64,000 nucleotides of DNA from Chloroflexota bacterium (lineage in GTDB: Bacteria > Chloroflexota > Anaerolineae > UBA4142 > SHND01): NCBI GenBank assembly GCA_029778615.1, contig JAKOPZ010000178.1, positions 1 to 64,000 on the forward strand. The letters are read 5' to 3'. The translations under genes and the position numbers were made by a program. How positions within the stretch are numbered: position 1 is the stretch's first letter; the number at the start of each line of letters is the position of its first letter. Positions 1 through 8,210 of this stretch are shown one piece after another. Under the pieces are notes generated by a model. The model saw nothing but the letters and a program-made list of their open reading frames with translations, was not told the DNA's origin and ran no database searches.

Positions 1-1
1 G

Positions 2-685
2 ACCGCGAGCGACGGTAATCAATTTAATGCGTATCTCGCGTCACCAGTGGACGGATTCGACGCGCAGGTGTTGATTTATCCCGACGTTCGCGGGCTGCAT
101 CAATTTTATAAAGAACTGGCAATGCGTTTCGCCGAAGTGGGCGTGCGCGCGTTGGCGATTGATTATTTCGGGCGCACGGCGGGACTGACCGCGCGCGATG
201 ATTCGTTTGAATGGCAGCCGCATGTCGCGCAAATGAGTTTGCCGACATTTTTTGACGACGTGACCGTCGCGCTGGCGTACTTGCGTCAAGATTCTACGGT
301 GAAAGTATTTGTGCTTGGATTTTGCATGGGCGGTACGCTCACGCTTTACACAGGCACGCGCGGGTTCAACATCGCGGGTCTCATTCCATTTTATTCGGGC
401 ATGACGCGTAAATTTGTTGGCGCGGAAGGAAGTGTGCTGGAAATCGCGCACAAGATTCAAAATCCTGTGTTGGGTTTGTACGGCGGCGCAGACCAAGGCA
501 TTCCGCCAGAGATGGTGAATCAACTTGATGCGGAATTGGACAAAGCAGGCGTCGAGCATGAATTAAAAATCTACGACGGCGCGCCGCACAGTTTCTTTGA
601 CCGCAAGTACACGGAATTTGCGAACGAGTCGGCGGATGCGTGGAAGCGAGTGTTGGAGTTTATTCGTGAGAAGAGCGGAGACTAG
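2..685 (+). CDS. Dienelactone hydrolase family protein (5' end outside window)
   Basis: This is an alpha/beta-hydrolase of the dienelactone hydrolase family, which opens lactone or thioester-like bonds in the cytoplasm, often in aromatic catabolism. The frame is open from base 2, and the fragment begins inside the usual N-terminal strand (YLASPVDGFDAQVLIYPD), so the true start lies upstream of the window. A GTG at 47 is in frame but would cut off conserved sequence. The nucleophile motif GFCMGG is present with its Cys codon at 323-325, a Cys nucleophile being typical of this family. The likely acid (GGADQGIPPE) and His (APHSFFDR) follow. The last codons and the stop lie in the GAGACTGG repeat, so the repeat supplies the C-terminus. 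The neighbouring acyl-CoA genes suggest a role in degradation of an aromatic or organic acid. The substrate cannot be told. Confidence 0.88.
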   Translation, partial: TASDGNQFNAYLASPVDGFDAQVLIYPDVRGLHQFYKELAMRFAEVGVRALAIDYFGRTAGLTARDDSFEWQPHVAQMSLPTFFDDVTVALAYLRQDSTVKVFVLGFCMGGTLTLYTGTRGFNIAGLIPFYSGMTRKFVGAEGSVLEIAHKIQNPVLGLYGGADQGIPPEMVNQLDAELDKAGVEHELKIYDGAPHSFFDRKYTEFANESADAWKRVLEFIREKSGD

Positions 686-745
686 AGACTGGAGATTGGA
701 GACTGGAGATTAGAGACTGGAGATTGGAGACTGGAGATTAGAGAC
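677..745. repeat. GAGACTGGAGATT tandem repeat, copy 1
   Basis: About 69 bp of degenerate tandem units alternating GAGACTGGAGATT and GAGACTAGAGATT. It begins in the last codons of the dienelactone hydrolase gene, provides its stop codon, and fills the gap before the next gene's ribosome-binding site. Related copies lie at 2751-2806, 4691-4712 and, in frame, at 11083-11144. Confidence 0.9.
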
Positions 746-765
746 CGAATCAAGGAGAGCTCCCC

Positions 766-1587
766 ATGCCGAACCGTATCCAACCAATCCCACTGGAATC
801 TGAACATGTTCTTGAACAGCTGATCTTGGCAGACGTTGAAAATCTTGAGGAGGGATTACACGTCCTAGACAACCAAGTTCCTGCTGGTTCCGGATTTATT
901 GACGTACTTGCTGTTGATTCTGACAACGCATTGGTGGTTATCGAGCTAAAGAAAGAAGAAAGCGATCGCATGCTACTTCAAACACTCGAATATTACGATG
1001 TTGTGCGCGAGAACACACCTCGCTTTGCGAGTTCGTACCGCAACAAACATCCGATTGATGAGAACGCCGAGCCACGTCTCATCCTCATCGCGCACGCATT
1101 TAGCGAAATGCTCCAATCAGCGGCGAAGTATATCAATGCACCGCTTGCGCTTTATACCTACGAATATCTTCAATTTGCCGATCAAAAAGGGCTTTTACTC
1201 ACGGAAGTGCCGATTTCAGAACCTCGTGATTTCGGACGGCGTCGCAAGACACCAAGCGAACATTTAGAAAAGATTGTGAACCCGCAAACGCGTGCACTCT
1301 GTCAGGCAACTATTGAACAAATTGTCGCGTTGGATTCAGTTAATACAACGTCCAAGGGGCTGCGTGGCCGTATCGCGATCAAATATCAGGGGCGGAACCT
1401 TGTGAATATTTGGCCCCGCCAAAATTGGTTTCTTTTCAAGATTCGCGATCATCCGCGAACTCGAATTTCGAGTGCCTCTGATTTAAATGAGGGAGTTTGG
1501 GCAGACATAAAAGAAACGATGCGGAAGATGGCAAGTGGCGAAGTAGAGGACGACGACGACAACGAAGGCAATGAGGAAAACGAATAG
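766..1587 (+). CDS. NucS/DUF91-like PD-(D/E)XK nuclease
   Basis: A 273-residue protein with a probable restriction-endonuclease-like fold. Residues about 25-70 carry a PD-(D/E)XK-type pattern, GFIDVLAVDSDNALVVIELKK, where D and ExK would bind the metal. This closely resembles the C-terminal catalytic domain of NucS/EndoMS mismatch endonucleases (DUF91). The C-terminal third (about 160-240) has the style of a DUF5655-like domain, followed by an acidic tail (EVEDDDDNEGNEENE). The ATG is preceded by AAGGAG eight bases upstream. The N-terminal DNA-binding domain of true NucS is not evident, so a role in mismatch repair is not supported. A stand-alone DNA-cleaving or defence-related nuclease is the better description. 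It lies in the acyl-CoA block without an obvious functional link. Confidence 0.72.
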   Translation: MPNRIQPIPLESEHVLEQLILADVENLEEGLHVLDNQVPAGSGFIDVLAVDSDNALVVIELKKEESDRMLLQTLEYYDVVRENTPRFASSYRNKHPIDENAEPRLILIAHAFSEMLQSAAKYINAPLALYTYEYLQFADQKGLLLTEVPISEPRDFGRRRKTPSEHLEKIVNPQTRALCQATIEQIVALDSVNTTSKGLRGRIAIKYQGRNLVNIWPRQNWFLFKIRDHPRTRISSASDLNEGVWADIKETMRKMASGEVEDDDDNEGNEENE

Positions 1588-1595
1588 TCAGCACA

Positions 1596-2747
1596 ATGAA
1601 TTTTTCCCCCACCGACTCGCAACAAAAAATCCAACAATGTGCGCGCGATTTTGCAAACACGCGCGTAGCTCCTTTCGCGCGCGCGATGGATGAACGCGGC
1701 GAAATGCCGATGGAGCTCATTCATGAATTGGGCGCGCATGGTTGGCTCGGCGGCGCATTGCCGAAAGAGTACGGTGGCGAAGGGTGGGACAATGTTTCGC
1801 TCGCGCTGTGTTATGAAGAATTTGGGCGCGCCGATTCTTCGGTGCGCGGATTGATGACCGTGCATATGTCGCTCGTGGCGCAGTGCATTTTGAAATGGGG
1901 AACGGACGAACAGAAAAAAATTTTTTTACCGAAACTCGCGCGCGGGGAATGGATTGGTTGTTATGCGCTCACCGAACCGAACGCGGGTTCGGACGCGGCG
2001 AGCATGGAAACAACCGCGGACGAGTACGAAAACGAATTTATTTTGAACGGCGAAAAAATTTGGATTACGAACGGGAACATTGCCGATGTGGCGATTGTGT
2101 TTGCGACCCGCGCGCAGAGTTTGAAACACAAAGGCATCTGCGCGTTTTTGGTTGAGACGAACCTTAAAGGATTTACGCGCGAGAAAATGCGCGGGCAAGA
2201 ATTGGGACATCGCGCATCCGACCACGCGTACTTTCGTTTTGAAAATATGCGCGTGTCAAAATCCGCGCTGTTGGGAAATGTGGGCGAAGGATTCAAAGTG
2301 GCAATGTCCGCGCTTGACCACGGACGGCTCGGGGTCGCGGCGGGTGCGTTGGGTGTCGCGCAGGCATGTTTGGACGCGAGTGTTGATTTCGCGCGCACGC
2401 GGCGACAATTCGGTCAGCGCATCGGCGATTTTGAAATGATTCAAAGTGTGATTGCTAATATGGCGGCGGATGTGGACGCATCGCGCATGTTGGTTTATCG
2501 CGCGGCGTGGCTCCAAGACCAAGGACAGCGCGCGACGCGCGAAACGTCCATTGCCAAATTATTCGCGACAGAAGCGGCAATGCGCGCGGCATCGGAAGCG
2601 GTATTACTTCACGGCGGACGCGGTTACTCGAACGAATATCCTGTCGAACGCTATTACCGCGACATCAAAGGTTTGCAAATTTACGAAGGCACGTCACATA
2701 TTCAGAGGATTGTGATTGCCAGAGACATTATTGGAAAGGAATCGTAG
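1596..2747 (+). CDS. Acyl-CoA dehydrogenase 1
   Basis: An FAD-dependent acyl-CoA dehydrogenase of 383 residues, the usual family length, which introduces the alpha,beta double bond of an acyl-CoA. The three family regions are clear: N-terminal helical domain, the signature CYALTEPNAGSDAASM near residues 122-137, and the C-terminal helical domain with YPVERYYRDIKG and IYEGTSHIQR, where the Glu of YEGT is the usual catalytic base of short- and medium-chain enzymes. Only eight bases separate it from the preceding nuclease gene. A second, diverged acyl-CoA dehydrogenase follows at once, and a CoA ligase lies further downstream, so the cluster probably activates and oxidises an organic acid. Chain length and substrate cannot be read from the sequence. 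Confidence 0.95.
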   Translation: MNFSPTDSQQKIQQCARDFANTRVAPFARAMDERGEMPMELIHELGAHGWLGGALPKEYGGEGWDNVSLALCYEEFGRADSSVRGLMTVHMSLVAQCILKWGTDEQKKIFLPKLARGEWIGCYALTEPNAGSDAASMETTADEYENEFILNGEKIWITNGNIADVAIVFATRAQSLKHKGICAFLVETNLKGFTREKMRGQELGHRASDHAYFRFENMRVSKSALLGNVGEGFKVAMSALDHGRLGVAAGALGVAQACLDASVDFARTRRQFGQRIGDFEMIQSVIANMAADVDASRMLVYRAAWLQDQGQRATRETSIAKLFATEAAMRAASEAVLLHGGRGYSNEYPVERYYRDIKGLQIYEGTSHIQRIVIARDIIGKES

Positions 2748-2750
2748 AGG

Positions 2751-2806
2751 GAGACTGGAGATTGGAGACTAGAGACTCTAATCTCCAGTCTCCAGTCTCT
2801 AATCTC
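2751..2806. repeat. GAGACTGG repeat, copy 2, with inverted halves
   Basis: This repeat fills nearly the whole gap between the two acyl-CoA dehydrogenase genes. The left half carries GAGACTGGAGATT units and the right half their reverse complement (AATCTCCAGTCTC), so it can fold into a long hairpin. It ends at the base before the GTG start codon of the next gene. Confidence 0.9.
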
Positions 2807-4015
2807 GTGGACTTTACTCTCACCGAAGAACACACCAACGCCCAAAACATGGTGCGCGAGTTTTGCAAAAAAGAAGTCGCGCCGATTATCAAAGAGGCGG
2901 ACCGCAAGCAGGAAATGAATCCGAACATGTTGCCGCGTATGGGCGAGCTCGGCATTTTGGGAATTTGCATTCCGCAAAAATACGGCGGGCAAGGTTTCGA
3001 TTACATCACGCTCGGACTCGTGTGCGAAGAACTCGAAGCGATGGATACATCACTGCGCGTGGTGATGAGCGTTCACATGGGACTCAATTCGCTCGCGTTA
3101 TTGCAATGGGGAACAGAAGAACAGAAACAAAAATTTCTCGTGCCGCAAGCGCAAGGAAAAAAATACGCGATGTTTGGTCTCACCGAACCGGGGGTCGGAA
3201 GCGACGTGGCGAACATGGCATCCACCGCAAAACGCGACGGCGATTCGTACATTATCAACGGCGAAAAGATGTGGATTTCGCTCGCGTCGAAAGCGCATCA
3301 CATTCTTTGGGTTGCGCGCACGAATCCCGAACGCCCTGACCCGCACGACCAACTTTCCGCGTTCATTATCGAAACCGACCGCGAAGGAATCACGCGCGGC
3401 GACATTCACGGCAAACTTGGCGTGCGCGCGGGTTCGACGGGTTGGGTGAATTGCAGCGATGTGCGCGTTCCCGTCGCGAATCGTTTGGGCGAAGAGGGCG
3501 AAGGTTTCAAAATTGCCATGTCGTGTTTGGACAATGGACGTTACACGGTCGGTTCGGGCGCGGTGGGTTTGATTCGCGCGGCGTTAGAAGCGAGCGTGAG
3601 TTATGCGAACACGCGCAAAACATTCGGACGCGAAATCGGCAAGCATCAACTCGTGCAACAAAAAATCGCGCGGATGGTGCGCGATTACGAGTACGGAAAA
3701 TTGATGTACTGGAAAGTCGGCTGGATGAAAAATCAAGGCATTCGCAACACGCGCGAAACATCGCTGTTGAAATGGTTTGCGACGGACGCGTCGTTTGAAG
3801 CGGCGAACGAAGCAATTCAAATTCACGGCGCGTACGGTTACAGCGACGAGTACGATGTGGAACGCTATCTACGAAATTCGCGCGGCGCCATCATTTACGA
3901 AGGCACGAGCGAGATTCATCAACTGATGCAAGCGGGTTACGCGTTAGGTTATCGCACTGACGGGGAATTGCGGTGCGAATTGCCCGCGTATGACGCGGTG
4001 GTGTGGCAATCGTGA
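2807..4015 (+). CDS. Acyl-CoA dehydrogenase 2
   Basis: A second acyl-CoA dehydrogenase, about 402 residues from the GTG at 2807. This start was chosen because family homology begins there (VDFTLTEEHTNAQ), while the open frame upstream is only repeat and out-of-frame sequence of the first dehydrogenase. It shows MFGLTEPGVGSDVANM, the FAD/substrate signature, and YEGTSEIHQL near the C-terminus with the probable catalytic Glu. It is clearly diverged from its neighbour, so the two probably use different acyl-CoAs. There is no Shine-Dalgarno sequence: the start codon directly follows the inverted GAGACTGG repeat, so initiation may depend on coupling with the upstream gene or on the repeat structure. 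Confidence 0.93.
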   Translation: MDFTLTEEHTNAQNMVREFCKKEVAPIIKEADRKQEMNPNMLPRMGELGILGICIPQKYGGQGFDYITLGLVCEELEAMDTSLRVVMSVHMGLNSLALLQWGTEEQKQKFLVPQAQGKKYAMFGLTEPGVGSDVANMASTAKRDGDSYIINGEKMWISLASKAHHILWVARTNPERPDPHDQLSAFIIETDREGITRGDIHGKLGVRAGSTGWVNCSDVRVPVANRLGEEGEGFKIAMSCLDNGRYTVGSGAVGLIRAALEASVSYANTRKTFGREIGKHQLVQQKIARMVRDYEYGKLMYWKVGWMKNQGIRNTRETSLLKWFATDASFEAANEAIQIHGAYGYSDEYDVERYLRNSRGAIIYEGTSEIHQLMQAGYALGYRTDGELRCELPAYDAVVWQS

Positions 4016-4053
4016 TGTGGAGTGTGGAGGGTGGAGGGTGGAGCGAACGTTCG
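4016..4053 (+). repeat. GTGGAGG purine-rich repeat and short palindrome
   Basis: Directly after the stop codon comes a G-rich run of GTGGAG/GTGGAGG units, then the perfect palindrome CGAACGTTCG (4044-4053) and a further ACGTTCG. It lies between convergent genes. No T-run marks it as an intrinsic terminator. Confidence 0.6.
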
Positions 4054-4067
4054 CCGTAACGTTCGAC

Positions 4068-4361
4068 TCAAGTTGCAGGTTCTGGTTCGCGCGTCAACAT
4101 CCACGCGGGCGTGAGGTCATAGTATAAAACGTCGGGGTCAATGTCCGCACCGTTGGGCCACGCGAGCGTTTTCCCATCACCGACAAATACTTGTCGGAAA
4201 AAAATTTTCGTCATTACGAATTTGCTCAAGGCACGACCGTAAAGATATTTCTCAAGATTGATGTCGCGTTCGCTGCCATCCGTAAACGTCACATGCACAG
4301 TATGACCTTCCAACGGCTTGACCGCGCGTACGCGCACAAAGGGTTTCACTTGTTTTGACAT
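4068..4361 (-). CDS. DUF2442 domain protein
   Basis: A 97-residue protein of the DUF2442 family. The family pattern is clear: an N-terminal strand pair (VRAVKPLEGHTVHVTFTDGS), a central FFRQVFVGDGKTLAWPNGADID and the end DPDVLYYD. Members are small, often found beside DUF4160 proteins in toxin-antitoxin-like pairs, and their molecular function is not established. I looked for the DUF4160 partner on both sides and did not find one, so this is a solitary copy. No ribosome-binding site is visible before the ATG. A TACAAT about 30 bases upstream could be a -10 box, but no well-spaced -35 accompanies it. It is the only gene on the - strand in the first 7.3 kb. Confidence 0.82.
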   Translation of the reverse strand: MSKQVKPFVRVRAVKPLEGHTVHVTFTDGSERDINLEKYLYGRALSKFVMTKIFFRQVFVGDGKTLAWPNGADIDPDVLYYDLTPAWMLTREPEPAT

Positions 4362-4730
4362 TTTCGATGGGTTGCTCCGCAGAATGGATATATTGTATCA
4401 CTCGATTACTAGGCAAACGCAATTGGATTTGCACGATAGGCATGAAATGGAATTTCACGGCTGAAAAAAGAGGAAATGCTCCGCATTGTCAATCGCCGCG
4501 CGATTTGTGCGATGCATTGCATCGCCACATTTATTCAGTCGGCGATTTCGAATCGGTGAAATGGCGCGAATGAAGCGCAAATTCCGCATTTTTCAAAGCA
4601 ACTGTGCCGAACCAATTTCAAATGCGTTTGCCCTAATGACCATGAAATTCCCGCACAAGATGCAGGATTTTCATGGTAGCGAAACTATTTCAGTCTCCAG
4701 TCTCCAATCTCCACCTCAGGAGTCTCAACG
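4362..4730. other. Gene-free stretch with small palindromes
   Basis: No convincing gene in 369 bases. Short open frames here lack family resemblance and ribosome-binding sites. It holds an 8-bp-arm palindrome GCGATGCATTGCATCGC (4509-4525), an inverted pair ACCATGAAA/TTTCATGGT (4639-4677), and a short piece of the AATCTCC/AGTCTCC repeat (4691-4712) just before the CoA ligase, followed by a CAGGAG ribosome-binding sequence. Confidence 0.6.
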
Positions 4731-6302
4731 ATGAGAGCATCCGATTTACCTCTTTCGTACAACGCCGTACACATCCTCGAACACAACCTTAAAGAACGCG
4801 CGCAAAAAATCGCGCTGTATTCCAACGAGCGAAATCTCACCTTTCAACAATGCAGCGATGAAGTGAATCGTGTTGGCAACGCGCTGCAAAAACTCGGCGT
4901 GCATTTTGGCGAAAGCGTCGCAATTTTGAATTTGGATAACGCGGAGTGGGCGATAAGTTATTTCGCGTGTTTAAAAATTGGTGCGGTGGCGGTGGGCATG
5001 AATACGCTGCTCAAGCCGCACGAACACGCGTATATTTTGAATGATTCGCGCGCGCGTGTGCTAATTGTTCACGCATCGCTGCTGCCCGCGATAGATGCGG
5101 TGCGCGAACAACTATTGTTTTTGAAGCATGTTGTCGTCGTTGGTGGAGATTCCTCGACTCTGCTGCGCTCCGCTCGGAATGACACCGTACACTATGAAGA
5201 TTGGATTGCGAACGAATCAACGGAACTCGAAACCGCGCCGACGCATCGCGACGATTTTTGTTCGCTGAATTATTCGAGCGGGACGACGGGCGAACCGAAA
5301 GGGATTATTCACGCGCACAAAGATTTGCCGCTCACCGCGCAGCTGTGGGCGGTCAATGTTTTGGGGATGCGCGAAAGTGACAGAACGTTTGCGACGGCGA
5401 AATTATTTTTCACGTTTGGCACGGGCGGCAATTTGGTTTTCCCGTGGTACGTTGGCGCGAGTTGTGTGTTGATGTCCGCGCCGCCGCGCATTGCGACGAA
5501 TGTTTTGGAAACGATTCAAAAATTTCAGCCGACGATTCATTTCAACGCGCCGACGGGGTACGCCGCGCTCTTGGCGATGGAAAATTTTGCAGAAAAATAT
5601 GATTTGTCATCACTGCGCTTGTGCGTTTCGGCAGGCGAATCGTTGCCCGCGCCGGTTTGGCAGCAGTGGAAAGAAAAAACGGGCGTGGACATAATTGACG
5701 GCATCGGCTGCACGGAAATATGGCATATCTTTATTTCTAATTCGCCGAACGACATTCACCCGGGCAGCAGCGGCAAACCGGTGTCGGGGATGGAGGTTCG
5801 TATCGTCGACGAAAACTTTAATGATGTGCCGCAAGGCGAAGTGGGAAATCTTTTGGTGAAAAGTGAAACCACCGCGCTCTTTTATTTGCATCAAGCCGAA
5901 AAATCGCGGCGCACGTTTTTGGGGGAGTGGCTCGTTACGGGCGACAAGTATTTTGTGGACGCAGACGGATATTATTGGCACGCGGGACGCACGGACGATA
6001 TGCTCAAGGTCGGCGGCATTTTTGTTTCGCCCGTGGAGGTGGAAAGTACGTTGATGAGCCATCCTGCCGTGTTGGAGTGTGCGGTGGTCGGCGCGCCCGA
6101 CGCGCAAAGTTTAATCAAACCGAAAGCATTTGTGGTGTTGAAACAAGGATATAATGCGGACGGAGATTTGCAGAACGCACTGATTGCGTATTGCAAAGAG
6201 AAAATGGCAGAATACAAACGTCCGCGATGGATTGAATTTGTGAACGAGTTGCCCAAAACGGCGACAGGCAAAATTCAGCGATTCAAATTGCGCGGAACGT
6301 GA
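4731..6302 (+). CDS. Benzoate-CoA ligase-like acyl-CoA synthetase
   Basis: An AMP-forming acyl/aryl-CoA synthetase of 523 residues. It activates a carboxylic acid to its adenylate and then to the CoA thioester. Motifs in order: the phosphate loop YSSGTTGEPKG, the aryl-binding/adenylate region DGIGCTEIWHIFISN, which resembles benzoate-CoA ligases, the hinge GRTDDMLKVGG, and PKTATGKIQR with the C-terminal catalytic Lys. With the two dehydrogenases and the hydrolase it fits entry of an aromatic or related acid into CoA-linked oxidation. One oddity is that codons 5146-5184 (peptide SSTLLRSARND) match the dispersed TGTCATTCCGAG repeat. They sit in a surface position between the N-terminal core and the phosphate loop, and the reading frame is kept. 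Benzoate versus other aryl or short acids cannot be decided. Confidence 0.92.
   Translation: MRASDLPLSYNAVHILEHNLKERAQKIALYSNERNLTFQQCSDEVNRVGNALQKLGVHFGESVAILNLDNAEWAISYFACLKIGAVAVGMNTLLKPHEHAYILNDSRARVLIVHASLLPAIDAVREQLLFLKHVVVVGGDSSTLLRSARNDTVHYEDWIANESTELETAPTHRDDFCSLNYSSGTTGEPKGIIHAHKDLPLTAQLWAVNVLGMRESDRTFATAKLFFTFGTGGNLVFPWYVGASCVLMSAPPRIATNVLETIQKFQPTIHFNAPTGYAALLAMENFAEKYDLSSLRLCVSAGESLPAPVWQQWKEKTGVDIIDGIGCTEIWHIFISNSPNDIHPGSSGKPVSGMEVRIVDENFNDVPQGEVGNLLVKSETTALFYLHQAEKSRRTFLGEWLVTGDKYFVDADGYYWHAGRTDDMLKVGGIFVSPVEVESTLMSHPAVLECAVVGAPDAQSLIKPKAFVVLKQGYNADGDLQNALIAYCKEKMAEYKRPRWIEFVNELPKTATGKIQRFKLRGT
5146..5184 (-). repeat. TGTCATTCCGAG palindromic repeat inside the CoA ligase gene
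   Basis: On the - strand this reads TGTCATTCCGAGCGGAGCG... and ends AGGAATCTC, the same pattern as the cores of the miniature elements in this window. It is 39 bp, a multiple of three, and is translated in the host gene as part of GGDSSTLLRSARNDT. Confidence 0.75.
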
Positions 6303-6318
6303 AATTGTATCCGCGCAT

Positions 6319-7386
6319 ATGGTTGAAAGTAATCCACTCAATGCGCCGGACACGCACAAACTGATTCAACGTTTTGAATGGAATGCGCGCCATGTGATTG
6401 AAGACCCCACGGCGCTGTATTTTCGGCTCTCCCGAGAGCTCATTGGCGACGGCAAATTACTCGTGTTGGCATCGAACGTGCCACTACATCAACCTGCACC
6501 GAATTTATTTTTTTCGGCGGTGCATTATTTGTTGATGCGCGAGAATCCCGACAAACCGTCACCCCTCCGCGAATTTTTCCCCGACCTCACTACGTCACCC
6601 AACACGTACTCGGACCCCTATCCTGCGTTCCGCGAATTTTGTTTAACGCACGCGGTCGAGATTCGCAAGCTGTTGGAAACGCGGCGCGTGCAGGTGAATG
6701 AAATCGGACGCTGCGCGTATTTTTTGCCCGCGTTCCAAGTTGTCGCGCAGCGTATCAGCGGCGAACCGTTCGCGCTTGTCGAAGTCGGTTCGAGCGCGGG
6801 ACTGAATCTGTTGTGGGATGAATACGCGTATGATTACGGCGAAGAAATGATTTACGGCGCGCGCGATTCGGAAATCACGCTGCACTGTCGTTTACGCGGG
6901 GAAAAACGTCCGCGCCTGTACGCAGAATTTCCGGAAGTCTGTGTTCGTTTTGGAATTGATTTGCATCCGAACGATGTGTTGGACGAAGACGCGATGTTGT
7001 GGCTGCGCGCGTTGGTGTGGCCCGAACAAATTGAACGCGCGAAACGTTTGGAAAAAGCGATTGCATTGGCGCGCAAACATCCGCCCCTCGTCATCGAGGG
7101 CGATGCGCTGGACCTTGTGCCGCGCGCGATTGAGGCGATTGCGCCGGATATGCCGATTCTGTTATTTCACAGTTTCGTGCTGAATCAGTTTTCGAGTCAG
7201 GCGCGTGCGCGCTATGACGCGCTGCTCGTGCAGCACAGTGCGGGACGCTTGATTTATGATTTGTCACTCGAACCGAAAGAATGGCCCGCGCCGTTGGTGT
7301 TGACTACGTACAAAGATGGCAAGGTTTCGGAAAAACAGCTCGCGGTATGTGACCACTTGGGGAGATGGATGGAGTGGGAGGCGTAA
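6319..7386 (+). CDS. DUF2332 family protein
   Basis: A 355-residue protein of the DUF2332 family. The pattern VEVGSSAGLNLLWDEYAYDYG near residue 155 is a family hallmark and looks like a methyltransferase-type glycine-rich loop. LLFHSFVLNQFSSQARARY lies near the C-terminus. The N-terminal part (RFEWNARHVIEDPTALYFRLSREL) is also typical. The biochemical function of the family is unknown, though the glycine-rich motif suggests a Rossmann-like, possibly SAM-dependent fold. The gene begins 16 bases after the CoA ligase stop and is probably co-transcribed with it. Its stop codon abuts the stop of the convergent response regulator with no gap. ATG was chosen as the first in-frame start. Confidence 0.8.
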   Translation: MVESNPLNAPDTHKLIQRFEWNARHVIEDPTALYFRLSRELIGDGKLLVLASNVPLHQPAPNLFFSAVHYLLMRENPDKPSPLREFFPDLTTSPNTYSDPYPAFREFCLTHAVEIRKLLETRRVQVNEIGRCAYFLPAFQVVAQRISGEPFALVEVGSSAGLNLLWDEYAYDYGEEMIYGARDSEITLHCRLRGEKRPRLYAEFPEVCVRFGIDLHPNDVLDEDAMLWLRALVWPEQIERAKRLEKAIALARKHPPLVIEGDALDLVPRAIEAIAPDMPILLFHSFVLNQFSSQARARYDALLVQHSAGRLIYDLSLEPKEWPAPLVLTTYKDGKVSEKQLAVCDHLGRWMEWEA

Positions 7387-8028
7387 TTATTCTGCCAATC
7401 CATATTTCAACGCAATCACCGCCGCCTGCGTTCTATCGCTCACATTCAGTTTTGCGAAAATCGAACTGACGTAATTGCGGACCGTGCCGTCGGACAAAAA
7501 TAAACGCGCGGCGATTTCGGTGTTGGACATGCCGCGCGCAAGCAATTTCAAAATTTCGCGTTCGCGCGCATTAAGAGAATCCGCGATAGTTGTGTCGGTT
7601 GGCGAACTCGAACGCGCAACCTGCGCGAACAATTTTCCCGCGACGCCGGGGTCCACAAATGTCTGTCCCGCGCACGTGCCTTCAATCGCTTTGATGAGTC
7701 CTGCGCGCGGTGTGTCTTTGAGCAAATATCCCGACGCGCCCGCGCGAATCGCATCAAAGACCCATTCGTCCGCGTCGTACGTCGTCAACGCCAACACGCG
7801 CACACCCGGATATTTTTCGCGAATGATGCGCGTGGCTTGAATACCCGTCATGCCGGGCATATTCAAATCCATCAATACAATGTCGGGTTGCTGCTGCGTC
7901 GTCAATTCAATCGCCGCCGCGCCGTCCCCGGCAACGCCGACAATTTGCATATTTGGTGCCGTCCGCAAAATAGCGTGCAGTCCCTCGCGCACTACATCTT
8001 GGTCATCGCAGATTAGGATTCGTATCAT
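7387..8028 (-). CDS. NarL/FixJ-family response regulator
   Basis: A 213-residue two-component response regulator. The receiver domain (about 1-120) has the acidic pair in LICDDQD, the phospho-acceptor Asp54 in VLMDLNMPG, the conserved Thr in ALTTYDAD and the Lys in YLLKDTP. The LuxR-type helix-turn-helix is at about 148-205 (LNAREREILKLLARGMSNTEIAARL). It acts in the cytoplasm as a phosphorylation-controlled DNA-binding regulator. The partner kinase lies upstream on the same strand, and the two were probably one operon before a 124-bp miniature element entered the gap between them. The target genes are unknown. Confidence 0.95.
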   Translation of the reverse strand: MIRILICDDQDVVREGLHAILRTAPNMQIVGVAGDGAAAIELTTQQQPDIVLMDLNMPGMTGIQATRIIREKYPGVRVLALTTYDADEWVFDAIRAGASGYLLKDTPRAGLIKAIEGTCAGQTFVDPGVAGKLFAQVARSSSPTDTTIADSLNAREREILKLLARGMSNTEIAARLFLSDGTVRNYVSSIFAKLNVSDRTQAAVIALKYGLAE

Positions 8029-8054
8029 CTGTGCCGCGTGTCAGTAATCAGTAA

Positions 8055-8178
8055 CTCATGTTACGCAGAATTGTCATTTCGAGCGGTCTGGCGAGAAATC
8101 TCGGTGGAAAAAACTGAGATTTCTCACAGAGTTTACCCCGAAGGATTGAGGGGTTCGAAATGACATGCGTAAAGTGAA
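8055..8178 (+). mobile_element. Miniature element family B, copy 1 (7-bp TSD)
   Basis: A 124-bp element without coding capacity. The 7-bp direct repeat TCAGTAA flanks it exactly (8048-8054 and 8179-8185). The ends share the inner terminal repeat TTACGCA/TGCGTAA, and the adjoining arms are TGTCATTTCGA and TCGAAATGACA. Inside, GAGAAATCTC and GAGATTTCTC form a strong hairpin. It lies between the sensor kinase and response regulator genes. The two other copies are at 28774 and 42450. Confidence 0.85.
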
Positions 8179-8210
8179 TCAGTAATCCGTAACCGGTCAC
8201 TGACCACTGA

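Noticed and set aside
4355-4573. Small gene or DUF4160 partner of the DUF2442 gene
   Set aside because: The short frames on both strands show no DUF4160 pattern and no ribosome-binding site.
8130-8172. tRNA-like T-arm (GGTTCGAAAT) in the family B elements
   Set aside because: No acceptor, D or anticodon arms surround it; the sequence is part of the element's inverted arm.
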